Shown in pieces: positions 41,590-49,665 of a stretch of DNA of 64,000 bases. This DNA is from Microbulbifer donghaiensis (GTDB lineage Bacteria > Pseudomonadota > Gammaproteobacteria > Pseudomonadales > Cellvibrionaceae). How positions within the stretch are numbered: position 1 is the first letter of the stretch; the number at the start of each line of letters is the position of its first letter. Where the stretch lies: the NCBI RefSeq assembly GCF_900129095.1, contig NZ_FQVA01000004.1, positions 224,974-288,973 on the forward strand, in the 5' to 3' direction. The position numbers and the translations under genes are program-made. Under the pieces are notes generated by a model. It did no database searches, was not told where the DNA came from, and saw only the letters and a list, made by a program, of their open reading frames with translations.

Positions 41590-42993
41590 CTAACTGTTCT
41601 CAAGCGGTTCTGTCTGTGAGGAGTCTGCGATCTGGTTTACTTCCCGATCCAGCAGGTCAAATATTCCCTCTTCTCGCAGTACCCGCATTCCCAGTCTCTG
41701 GTCGGAAATACCGGCACGCAACTGGTAATCGAAGTGCAGCCGTTCGCCACTCTCCACGGCCTCGAAGTAGCGGCAGTCCACCTGGTTGTGCAGGCGGTGC
41801 AGGTGATCGCTGAGTTCGATCTGGTGGGAAGAAAACATAAACAGGCAGTTCTCGCGAGTAGAGAAGCGCTCGAGGATGGCCAGCGATGCCTCGAACGCAT
41901 CTTTGACGTTGGTACCCTTGAATGGTTCGTCCATCAGCGCCAGCACCCGTTCACCCTGCGCGACGGCCTCGGCCACCGTCTTTACGCGCAGCGCCTCCGC
42001 GCGGAAGTAGCTCACACCGCGCCGCAGGTCGTCGGCCAGCGAAATGGAACTGAACAGCCATTGCACCGGCACAAACCGGAAAGACTGCGCCGGTACACCC
42101 ATGCCCAGGTGGGCGAGGTACAGCGCGGTGGCAAATGCGCGCAGGTAGGTGGTCTTGCCGGCCATATTGGGGCCGGTGAGAAATAGAATGCGGTGCTGCT
42201 GGTTGAGCGACACGGGATTGGCGACGGGATTGGTGAGATACGGATGGTAGAGGCCCTCGGCCTTAACCTGCATCGGGCCGGTGCAGATTTCCGGCGTGAC
42301 AAAGCCGTGTTCGGCGCTGGCATCGGCCATCGATACCAGTGCATCCAGTTCATAGACCAGTGTCAGCAGGCGGTTGAGCGTGTCCTTTTCTTTGACGCGC
42401 AGGTCCTGGTCGAGCCTCAGGATTCTCCAGGTGCTCTGGCTCCCAATATCAAAATCCGGCACCAGGCGGAAGTTCGGGCGCGTCAACAGCACGCGCAACT
42501 GGCGCAGCAGCGGGCCCAGTTCACCCGTGGCCTTTTGTAGGTGTGGCAGTACGACAAAATTGCGCAGTCCCCGGATCAATCGACAGGCGGATTGGGCGCC
42601 GCGCACAATGCTGAAATAGTGGCTGTCCTGGTTGATCCAGACCTGAAGGGCGCCTAACGCAAACTCCAGTTGGTTGCGGAAATCCAGGCTTGGCAGAATT
42701 TCATGCAGGTAAGCCTGTGTGCCTTCGATGGCATACACGGAGGGCATTTCTTTGAAGAGCGCGCGCTGCTCGGTGATAAAGCGAATGGCTTGCTGGGTAG
42801 CATCAATACGTTTCGCGCTGGCCCAGGGATTCTGCATGCGCCGCCGCAGTGCCGCCGCGCCGCCGGCGGAGCGCGTCCGATTACAGAAGTCGAACAGGCT
42901 CGCATCACCCGTATCGGCTTCCAAGATTTCCAGATCTTTGAACGTGTGGGAATCGATGCCGAGAAGGTCGGGCTTAGTGCTGCTGGTCGGCAT
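41590..42993 (-). CDS. MutS-like ATPase lacking the mismatch-binding domain
   Basis: A 467-residue protein with the core (lever/clamp-like helices) and ATPase domains of the MutS superfamily but no N-terminal mismatch-recognition domain. Walker A TGPNMAGKTTYLR near residue 272, the MutS signature SISLADDLRRGVSYFRAEA, Walker B LALMDEP near 351, and the terminal SSHQIEL switch. It is about half the size of MutS and also lacks the Smr domain of MutS2. The ATG at 42993 has GGAAG seven bases upstream; a TTG further up is less likely. Probably a DNA-structure-binding ATPase; role unknown. Confidence 0.82.
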   Translation of the reverse strand: MPTSSTKPDLLGIDSHTFKDLEILEADTGDASLFDFCNRTRSAGGAAALRRRMQNPWASAKRIDATQQAIRFITEQRALFKEMPSVYAIEGTQAYLHEILPSLDFRNQLEFALGALQVWINQDSHYFSIVRGAQSACRLIRGLRNFVVLPHLQKATGELGPLLRQLRVLLTRPNFRLVPDFDIGSQSTWRILRLDQDLRVKEKDTLNRLLTLVYELDALVSMADASAEHGFVTPEICTGPMQVKAEGLYHPYLTNPVANPVSLNQQHRILFLTGPNMAGKTTYLRAFATALYLAHLGMGVPAQSFRFVPVQWLFSSISLADDLRRGVSYFRAEALRVKTVAEAVAQGERVLALMDEPFKGTNVKDAFEASLAILERFSTRENCLFMFSSHQIELSDHLHRLHNQVDCRYFEAVESGERLHFDYQLRAGISDQRLGMRVLREEGIFDLLDREVNQIADSSQTEPLENS

Positions 42994-43208
42994 GGGCGAG
43001 CTTCCAGTTGGCAAAGAGAACCTGTGGAGTGAACCTATTACGCAAAAGTTCGAAATGGTATTTATTGTTGTTCGTGCTGGCTATTTAAGCAGAACTTGAC
43101 GCGAATGCAATCCATGCTCATCGGGGCGGATTTGTATTGAACTGGGAATTTTCTAAGTAGCAGTGGCGGGACTATTTCGGTCGCCGCACTCGTCGACATT
43201 CATATCAA

Positions 43209-44174
43209 TTAAGCCATCGCGATGCCGAGGAGTTTCTCGGCCTGGCGGCGCAACTCACCCCTGAGCTCCGACGGCGTGAGAATCTCGAAGGTAAATGGCA
43301 GTCGCACCAGTTGCGTGGCAAACCAGTTCAGGCAGCCGGTGTGCGCGCGCCACAGCACCGCGTCGCCTTTGGGTGTCAGCAGGCCCAGCTCGTCGCCGAG
43401 CACGGCGCTGGCATTCGCCAGGTCCGTATGCAGCAACAGCTCCACTTCAATGCCTGAGTCCATGCTGGCAAAACTGCTGGTGAGATAAGCGGCGGCATCG
43501 AAATCCTGCGGCCGCTGAAAAGGAATTTCCAGCCGGCGCAACTGCTGCATACGGTCGAGACGGAAGGTGCGCAGATCTGCGCGCAAATGGCAGTGTCCCA
43601 CCGCGTACCAGCGACCGCGGCGGAACACCAAACCATAGGGGTCGAATTCGCGCCGCGTCGCACTCCCATCACCCTTGCCGTTACCGCTACCGCCGGTGTA
43701 GTCGAACACCGTGCGGCATCTATTCTGGGTGGCGGCGGCCAGGGTTGCCAGCGTGACACTGTCCGGTGCCGACGACGGCACCAGATCCAGGGTGACACTG
43801 TCACCGAGTGCGCGCAGTTGCTGTTTCAGTTTCTGCGGCATGACCCGCTCGAGCTTGGCCTGAGCACTGGCGACGGCGGTGGAGACCTCGCCCACACTGA
43901 GGCTGCGCGCCGCCAGCAGGCCCAGGGAAATGGCCAGCGTCTCCTCGTTGGTGAACATCATCGGCGGCAGCTTGTAGCCAGACACCAGTCGGTAACCGCC
44001 ATAGCGCCCGCGCTCGGCCGTCAACGGAATACCGATCTCCTCGAGGGTGGCGATGTAGCGACGCAGCGTGCGGCCGTCCACGCCGAGCATCTGCGCCAGT
44101 TCGCTACCGCTGGCGTTGTCGTGGATCTGCAGCAGCTCCAGCAGTGCCAGCACCCGTGTCGTCGGATTCGACAT
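43209..44174 (-). CDS. YafY-type HTH-WYL transcriptional regulator
   Basis: A 321-residue regulator: winged helix (about 1-60, ASGSELAQMLGVDGRTLRRYIATLEE), WYL domain (about 130-225, containing FDPYGLVFRRGRWYAVGHC) and a C-terminal WCX extension. WYL domains sense small ligands or nucleic acids. I choose the ATG at 44174 (MSNPTTRVLALLELLQ) because GGGAT lies at the right distance; an ATG nine bases earlier is the alternative. It is divergent from the GST-GFA gene pair and is a likely regulator of it. Confidence 0.85.
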   Translation of the reverse strand: MSNPTTRVLALLELLQIHDNASGSELAQMLGVDGRTLRRYIATLEEIGIPLTAERGRYGGYRLVSGYKLPPMMFTNEETLAISLGLLAARSLSVGEVSTAVASAQAKLERVMPQKLKQQLRALGDSVTLDLVPSSAPDSVTLATLAAATQNRCRTVFDYTGGSGNGKGDGSATRREFDPYGLVFRRGRWYAVGHCHLRADLRTFRLDRMQQLRRLEIPFQRPQDFDAAAYLTSSFASMDSGIEVELLLHTDLANASAVLGDELGLLTPKGDAVLWRAHTGCLNWFATQLVRLPFTFEILTPSELRGELRRQAEKLLGIAMA

Positions 44175-44293
44175 GACTTGCATCCCGCAAAATTTATTAG
44201 GGCGGAATATAGCCTATTTAACAAATACAGTGCTCCCGTTCCTTTCACAGGCACTAACAACCGAAGAGAAATGAAGAGCAACGGAGAGCTGCT

Positions 44294-44914
44294 ATGCAAG
44301 ATGAAGTGATGTTCTATACCAACCCGCAGTCCCGCGGTCGCACAACGCGCTGGATGCTGGAAGAGGTGAGTGCGCCCTATCGCACGGAGATTCTCGAATA
44401 CGGCGGCAGCATGAAGGCGCCCGCTTATCTCAAGATCAACCCGATGGGCAAGGTGCCGGCCATCGTGCACCGCGACCAGGTGGTGACCGAGGGCGCGGCC
44501 ATCTGTGCCTATCTGGCGGAAGCTTTCCCGCAAGCGGGACTGGCACCGCTGCCCGAAGAGCGCGCCAGCTACTACCGCTGGCTGATCTTTGCCGCCGGAC
44601 CACTGGAGGCGGCGATTACCGACTTCAAGATATTCGGGGTGAAGCCGGATGCAGAGAAGCAAATGACGGTCGGCTACGGCAGCTACGCGGCAGCGCTGGA
44701 CAACCTTTCCAACTGGTTTATGGGCCACACCTACGTAACGGGCGAGCGCTTTACCGCCGCCGATGTCTACGTGGGATCCCAGATCGCCTGGGGGTTGGAA
44801 TTCGGCACCATCGAAAAGCGCATCGAATTCATCGACTACGCGAAGCGGGTTACGGCGCGCGATGCCTATCGCCGCGCCACGGAAAAAGATGACGCACTTG
44901 AGGCAACGGTCTGA
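44294..44914 (+). CDS. glutathione S-transferase
   Basis: A 206-residue GST. N-terminal thioredoxin fold has [17 protein letters not shown] (catalytic Ser/Tyr region) and the glutathione-binding NPMGKVPAI and [13 protein letters not shown]; the C-terminal domain has [21 protein letters not shown] lies before the ATG. The stop overlaps the start of the next gene by one base (TGATG), so it is translationally coupled to the GFA-family protein. A WYL regulator is divergent. Together they suggest glutathione-dependent detoxification. Confidence 0.88.
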   Translation: MQDEVMFYTNPQSRGRTTRWMLEEVSAPYRTEILEYGGSMKAPAYLKINPMGKVPAIVHRDQVVTEGAAICAYLAEAFPQAGLAPLPEERASYYRWLIFAAGPLEAAITDFKIFGVKPDAEKQMTVGYGSYAAALDNLSNWFMGHTYVTGERFTAADVYVGSQIAWGLEFGTIEKRIEFIDYAKRVTARDAYRRATEKDDALEATV

Positions 44915-45318
44915 TGAAAAAGACCTACCAGGGCAGCTGCCACTGCGGCGCGGTGCAATATGAGGCGGATATCGACCTGAGCGCCGGCACCGGCAAATGC
45001 AATTGTTCCATTTGCACCAAGACCCGCGAATGGGGTGCGCTGATCAAGCCGGGCGACTTCCGCCTGCTGCGGGGCGAGGAGGCGCTCAGCAACTATCAGT
45101 TTGGCAGCAAGCAGGCACACCACCTGTTCTGCAAGCACTGCGGTGTGCGCTCGTTCGGCAAGGGACATGTGGAGGAACTTGGTGGCGATTATGTCGCCGT
45201 CTATTTGTCTGCGCTGGACAATATCACTCCGCAGGAGCTGATCGATACGCCGGTTAAATACTTCGACGGGCGTAACGACAACTGGTGGAACACACCGGCG
45301 GAAACCCGCCATCTGTAA
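44914..45318 (+). CDS. GFA-family (glutathione-dependent formaldehyde-activating-like) protein
   Basis: A 134-residue zinc protein of the GFA/CENP-V fold. Zinc-binding cysteines lie in [18 protein letters not shown] and [13 protein letters not shown]. Family members were named for glutathione-formaldehyde adduct chemistry, though many have other or unknown roles. Coupled to the upstream GST gene by a one-base overlap, which supports a glutathione-linked function here. Confidence 0.88.
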   Translation: MKKTYQGSCHCGAVQYEADIDLSAGTGKCNCSICTKTREWGALIKPGDFRLLRGEEALSNYQFGSKQAHHLFCKHCGVRSFGKGHVEELGGDYVAVYLSALDNITPQELIDTPVKYFDGRNDNWWNTPAETRHL

Positions 45319-45324
45319 CCGTTA

Positions 45325-45346
45325 GGGCGGCCTTCTTTGGCCGCCC
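45325..45346 (+). terminator. hairpin after GST-GFA operon
   Basis: Perfect 8-bp stem GGGCGGCC / GGCCGCCC with a six-base loop, seven bases past the stop. No T tract follows, so termination may be partial. Confidence 0.55.
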
Positions 45347-45482
45347 AGCTACTTGGGTTCTGAGTCTTCTTCAAGAATCCGTCTTAGAGGGATTTTCCTA
45401 GGCGTGGATAAATCCTGTAGAAGTACTTATATGCCAAGAGTTGGATCGAAAGCTCTGCGTTCTGCTACAGGAGGCGTTTGGG

Positions 45483-45935
45483 CTAATAAGTGCAAGTAAA
45501 AGCCTGGTTTTCTCCCAGAAAGCGGAAATTGGATATCACCAGTTGTGGTATGGGGTGAGGCCAGCTTTCAAAAGCACCTCCGCCAGCCATAACCGGACAG
45601 CTGCTTGTCTTATGGAAGTTCCCAGAGTAATCAACCATGTTGATATGGTATTTGATGGGCAGTTCGAAAGGATTTTTAACGGACAGCATGGTTCCGTTCT
45701 CGGTCTCACTGAACTCAAAAGCGACAGTTTTCTCTGGGTTTAGAACACTCTCTACTTGGGTAACGTCTACGATCTTGCCTTCATTGATCGTGACTTCTGC
45801 ATATACCTTACTCTGTCCTTTTATAGTGATAATGCCGCCATGCAAGCTGCCATCACTCTGCTCTTTAACATGTGCGGAGTTGCATCCAGAAATAAATGCG
45901 CTTAGTGCAATTGCAAAAGGTATTATCTTTTTCAC
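45483..45935 (-). CDS. small putative lipoprotein
   Basis: A 150-residue protein with signal MKKIIPFAIALSAFISGC (Cys18 lipobox). The mature part contains alternating hydrophobic residues suggesting a beta-sandwich (FELPIKYHINMVDYSG is FxxxL-type, as in proteins that bind at extracellular contacts). No known family is apparent. AT-richer than surrounding genes. Possibly part of an accessory patch between 45.4 and 48 kb. Confidence 0.65.
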   Translation of the reverse strand: MKKIIPFAIALSAFISGCNSAHVKEQSDGSLHGGIITIKGQSKVYAEVTINEGKIVDVTQVESVLNPEKTVAFEFSETENGTMLSVKNPFELPIKYHINMVDYSGNFHKTSSCPVMAGGGAFESWPHPIPQLVISNFRFLGENQAFTCTY

Positions 45936-46232
45936 TCTAAATTTCCCTGTTCTGCTTGTATGATGGTTTTATGAGGTTTACACCACTCTTCCAGTATTCA
46001 AGCTTGGGGTCAATAGAGAAGAGTGTTGCTAGAACGCTTACTGCAGGTTCTCTGGGTGAGTTACCTGCCGAAATTTTACTCTGATTTCAATTGCTTTATC
46101 GGGGTTAGATAAATTTTATAACTTTAATTTGTTGGAGTGCGTGTAATGCCAGAACCTTCATCTAGTATCATATATTTGACAGAATGAAATTAAAGCGTTT
46201 TGTTTATTGCCGCCGATCTGGTTTAAGATCAA
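45936..46232. other. AT-rich intergenic region
   Basis: 297 bases with no gene or obvious structure; T/A-rich runs near 46090-46200 could hold minus-strand signals. Composition differs from the GC-rich core. Confidence 0.4.
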
Positions 46233-46724
46233 TTATCTCCCGCTAATTTCTTTGCTTTTTATGTGGTATAGCTCCTCGTCGATCAGTGCGTGACCCCGAA
46301 ACGACGTACCATCGATTTTCACATCAAAAAACAGTAGGTGACGGCCGTCCTCAATTTTTTCGCTGAAGTGGCAGCGCACGGCATTGGTTATGCTGTTGAA
46401 ATCATGGTCGTTGAGTTGGGTCTCGTAGTAAAATCCGCTTGGCTCTCCTGTATCAAAATCATAGTCAAAGCTCGGAATCTCTTCGTGCTCCCAGTTCCTA
46501 CTTCTAAGCGAGTCATTCAAGGAGAGTTCCAAAACATAGCCCTCATCGTCCTTGTGGGCAGCAACTGCCAGGGCCCCACTGAAAAAACCAGGCTTGTCCT
46601 CTGACTTATACAGGCGAATATGGACGGTGCTGAATTTTAGCTCTACGTTCTCCGCTAATCCCGATGTTCCCTTGGCGTCGAATGTGATAATTGCGGAAGC
46701 TTCGCTTTTATACTCATATCTCAT
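46233..46724 (-). CDS. uncharacterised 163-residue cytoplasmic protein
   Basis: A 163-residue acidic protein with no signal or membrane segment. It looks all-beta, with repeated strands ending in charged turns, and is rich in Asp, Glu and aromatic residues (IPSFDYDFDTGEPSGFYYE). The size, acidity and isolation in an AT-rich patch are compatible with an orphan immunity-type protein, but nothing specific supports that. The ATG at 46724 lacks a strong ribosome site. Confidence 0.55.
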   Translation of the reverse strand: MRYEYKSEASAIITFDAKGTSGLAENVELKFSTVHIRLYKSEDKPGFFSGALAVAAHKDDEGYVLELSLNDSLRSRNWEHEEIPSFDYDFDTGEPSGFYYETQLNDHDFNSITNAVRCHFSEKIEDGRHLLFFDVKIDGTSFRGHALIDEELYHIKSKEISGR

Positions 46725-46891
46725 AATCGTTAATCACTCGTAAATGTATTGCTAGTTTGAATGCTGCTGTGAGGTGAGCCGTATTTCTTCGTGAAAAAGT
46801 ACACTCCGTACAGCCGTTTTGCTTGGCATTGCTGAAAAATATAAACCTATTTATAAATGGGAGATCTCATGTATGTCCCCCCCCCACTTGC

Positions 46892-47665
46892 TCAGTTGAT
46901 TGGCTGAATCGTCTTGCATTGCGGGAATGCCGAACAACCCCAGAATTGTTTGCCCGCTTTCGATCCTCGTTTGCTAGTGCGCTTGATCATCTGATTGCCG
47001 CATTTGGGGCAGAGTCTTTCCGCATTGGGATTGTTGCGAGCTTCTAGCTGCTGTACGTGCTGCCGGTGCGTTTCTCGCGTGGGCGCTAGGCGACCGGATT
47101 GGATCTGACTTACCGCTGCCTGGACCTGGCTTTCTGTCAGCACGGGGATCTGAAAGGATTTGATATAACGGATATAGCCGCCAGCTTTGGTGACGTTGGC
47201 GGGCATCGGTGTCTTGAAAGTGCTGTTGCCGGCAAAGACTACCACGGAGTGAATCGTGTCCTGTGGTACGTTCAATATTGCTTGCAGCGATTTTACGTGC
47301 TTGTAATTCTGCCGAAGTGGATTCTGGAACTTGAAGGATTTTTTGTAGATCCGCTGCGTCCACTGCGCCTGGTGTTCCCCGCCAAGTATCCAACCCTGCA
47401 TATTTTTGGTTTCCACCACGAAGATGCCGAAACGGGAAACGAAGATGTGATCTATTTGTGTAGTCCCGTCCTGGGTCTGCAGGGTAACATTGTGTATTCG
47501 TTGATATACATTGGTTGGCAGGAGAAGCCAGCCAAAGAAAGTTACCAATGCTTCGCCAAAAATCCCCTTGAACCAGGGGTTTTTCAAGATGGCGGCAATC
47601 AATGCAATTGGTAGAAGCCAATATGCAACCGATAGTGCTTGATTTATAAGTGGATCGAAGTTCAT
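46892..47665 (-). CDS. NERD-domain nuclease-related protein with membrane anchor and zinc ribbon
   Basis: A 257-residue protein: an N-terminal hydrophobic segment (about 10-30), a NERD domain (about 35-150) and a C-terminal four-Cys zinc ribbon of the topoisomerase I type (CPKCGNQM then FWGCSAFPQCK). In the NERD domain, GIFGEALV, TQIDHIFVSRFGIFVVETKN supply the Glu, Asp, and Glu-x-Lys expected of the restriction-endonuclease-like active site, so it may cut DNA. The ATG at 47665 is preferred to an upstream TTG. Alone in an AT-rich patch; function in DNA degradation or defence is only suggested by the domains. Confidence 0.8.
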   Translation of the reverse strand: MNFDPLINQALSVAYWLLPIALIAAILKNPWFKGIFGEALVTFFGWLLLPTNVYQRIHNVTLQTQDGTTQIDHIFVSRFGIFVVETKNMQGWILGGEHQAQWTQRIYKKSFKFQNPLRQNYKHVKSLQAILNVPQDTIHSVVVFAGNSTFKTPMPANVTKAGGYIRYIKSFQIPVLTESQVQAAVSQIQSGRLAPTRETHRQHVQQLEARNNPNAERLCPKCGNQMIKRTSKRGSKAGKQFWGCSAFPQCKTIQPIN

Positions 47666-47816
47666 ATCGTTAATATTGTTATATCGATAATTGACCCAAA
47701 GGATCAATTTATTGGGCGGCTGACTTCTTGATCCATGACAAGGTTTGAATAATTAGCTAGGCCGGCTGCCAGTGTGCAGTCTGATGCCACTGCCGCAGCC
47801 GGCTCATCTTGAGCTA

Positions 47817-48008
47817 TTAAGTTTTGAAGAATATTTCCTCAATTAAATCTGTCACCGAAGTGATCAGCAGGATAAAAGATCCGGTGGCAAAACACCAGAC
47901 GCCAGTCACGGAGTGGTCGGCGAAGTTGGGCAGGAATAGAATGCTGCCTACCAGGAAAAACACGCTGGCGAAAATCATCAAAACCATATGGACTATTCGC
48001 TTAATCAT
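47817..48008 (-). CDS. YrhK-like small membrane protein
   Basis: A 63-residue protein with two membrane segments (about 7-27 and 36-56) and the Gly-Ser-containing helix pattern VGSILFLP and ATGSFILLI of the YrhK family. ATG at 48008. Function of the family is unknown to me. It lies between the NERD gene and the AhpD-like gene on the same strand. Confidence 0.7.
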   Translation of the reverse strand: MIKRIVHMVLMIFASVFFLVGSILFLPNFADHSVTGVWCFATGSFILLITSVTDLIEEIFFKT

Positions 48009-48112
48009 TAACAGATTCCTGATCCAAATTCACGGGCGCGCGGTCTGTCCGTGTTGCTCATGTTGTAAGAACATTGATGGACACTGTGTCCAATTAATAC
48101 TCAATTCTAAAT

Positions 48113-48565
48113 TTAGAAGTCGGGCTGTAATGCCAAGCTGATCGATACCCGGTTCCAGCTGTTGATCTCCAGTATCAACGCCGTCAAAGCAAGCAATCCT
48201 TGACGGCCGAATTCTTGCTCCACTGCCTGGTATAGGGTGTCAGTAACGCCGTCAGGGAGCAAGCAGGTTAGCGCTTCAGCCCAGCGAAACGCCAATTTTT
48301 CACGTGCACTAAAACATTTGGCTTCTCTCCAGGCCTGCAGAACATCGAGATGAGCTTGGGGGACACCACTTTTGCGCGCATCTTCTGCATGTAAACGCTG
48401 GCAATAGCAGCAATTGTTGATCTGGGAAACGCGCAGCCTGGTCAAATGGCCGAGGCCGGCATCAATTGTGCCCTCTTGGGCTGCAAAGTTACTGAGCATT
48501 TCCAATGCATTGGGTATGTCGGGGGAGGATTGGTATAAGTCGGAAGCTGACATTCTGGCAGTCAT
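48113..48565 (-). CDS. AhpD-like carboxymuconolactone decarboxylase family protein
   Basis: A 150-residue all-helical protein with the redox motif CCYCQRLHAEDA (C-x-x-C-x3-H) near residues 52-63, which identifies alkylhydroperoxidase D-like proteins. It probably has thiol-dependent peroxidase or related activity. ATG at 48565 with GAGGG upstream. An AraC-type regulator gene lies just upstream on the same strand, 50 bases away, a pairing seen often for this family, so it may control or be cotranscribed with it. Confidence 0.85.
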   Translation of the reverse strand: MTARMSASDLYQSSPDIPNALEMLSNFAAQEGTIDAGLGHLTRLRVSQINNCCYCQRLHAEDARKSGVPQAHLDVLQAWREAKCFSAREKLAFRWAEALTCLLPDGVTDTLYQAVEQEFGRQGLLALTALILEINSWNRVSISLALQPDF

Positions 48566-48614
48566 TGATTTGCCCTCGGCTGTTGGTGGGCCAAAGTATC
48601 TCTGCTGAAGGATG

Positions 48615-49415
48615 TTAGGTCTTGTAAATATCCGACAATTTACGTGACCGGTAGGTGCTAGGGGTCTCCCCTACAAAGCGGGTAAAAGTTCGAGTGAAAT
48701 GTGCCTGATCGTAAAAGCCACAAATCAGTGCTACTTTTGCCAAATGGGTATTTGATAGGGACAGTTGTGCGCGAGCTAGCTTCATCCGGCGGTATTGCAA
48801 TACCTGTGACGGGGTCATGCCGACTTCAAGCCTGAACTGCCGCTCCAGTGTCCTGACGCTGGTTCCGGCCGCTTCCGCCATGCTCTCGACGGTGTCGGTG
48901 GGTGCAAGTTGGGCTAGTGCACGTTCGACTCGACCTGTGCTTCTTTCCGTACTGAGCTCTATTTCCAACAGCCACTCTTCAATTTTCGTCAGTGACGATA
49001 TGACGTCTGAGGGGGTCAGGCTGTCAACTAGCGCAAAAAACCGTGATAGTTGTATTGGCGTCAGCAGGTGTTGCACTGGCACTACAATGTCGTTGCAGTC
49101 CTGGGGGCTTATACCAAACAGATGGAAAAGGGCGCCGGGCCTGAATCGGATACTCAGTATGAGGCTGCTGGAGGAAAATTGAGAACGGGAAATAGCAGAG
49201 TTGAACTGAAAGCAGGAGCTGCGATCCGGGCTTCCGAGATCAATCGAAAGACTGGCGCCCCCGTCCGGATACAGCGTTTCCGTGAAGACTGTCTGGGGGG
49301 ACAAAATACTCCCCGTAGACCAGTAACACTCTACTCTGTGGCTGAGGGCGCCCACCGGCAAAAATCGGCGGAATCCCAGATAGCGGAACTCGTCTATATC
49401 CTGCTCTTCTCTCAA
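48615..49415 (-). CDS. AraC family transcriptional regulator
   Basis: A 266-residue regulator with a C-terminal AraC DNA-binding domain (about 165-260): the first helix-turn-helix has SMAEAAGTSVRTLERQF and the second has VALICGFYDQAHFTRTFTRFVGETPSTYR. The N-terminal domain is the ligand-binding type seen in DUF6597-like regulators. No ATG is available near the 5' end; TTG at 49415 is the best guess, so the start is uncertain. Probable regulator of the AhpD-like gene downstream. Confidence 0.82.
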   Translation of the reverse strand: MREEQDIDEFRYLGFRRFLPVGALSHRVECYWSTGSILSPQTVFTETLYPDGGASLSIDLGSPDRSSCFQFNSAISRSQFSSSSLILSIRFRPGALFHLFGISPQDCNDIVVPVQHLLTPIQLSRFFALVDSLTPSDVISSLTKIEEWLLEIELSTERSTGRVERALAQLAPTDTVESMAEAAGTSVRTLERQFRLEVGMTPSQVLQYRRMKLARAQLSLSNTHLAKVALICGFYDQAHFTRTFTRFVGETPSTYRSRKLSDIYKT

Positions 49416-49665
49416 TTCGATCTCGCTTGTAGTAAAGGCACGCTCGTTGGGTATTTTAACGCGTTGACAGGTCTGGCATTACCGGTTTCAAAAATAGAGT
49501 TCGCCCATGGGCTGGCCTGTAGTGGTCAAGTGGGTGTGGACTGCCCTAGGCTGTCTTCAGGTTTACTCTATTAAGGGTAAAGTCAGCTATACGTCTTTAG
49601 CCACTAGTCGCCCAATCCCACCACTCCTGCTATCTTCCTGCCCATAGCAATGCACAGGACCCCCC

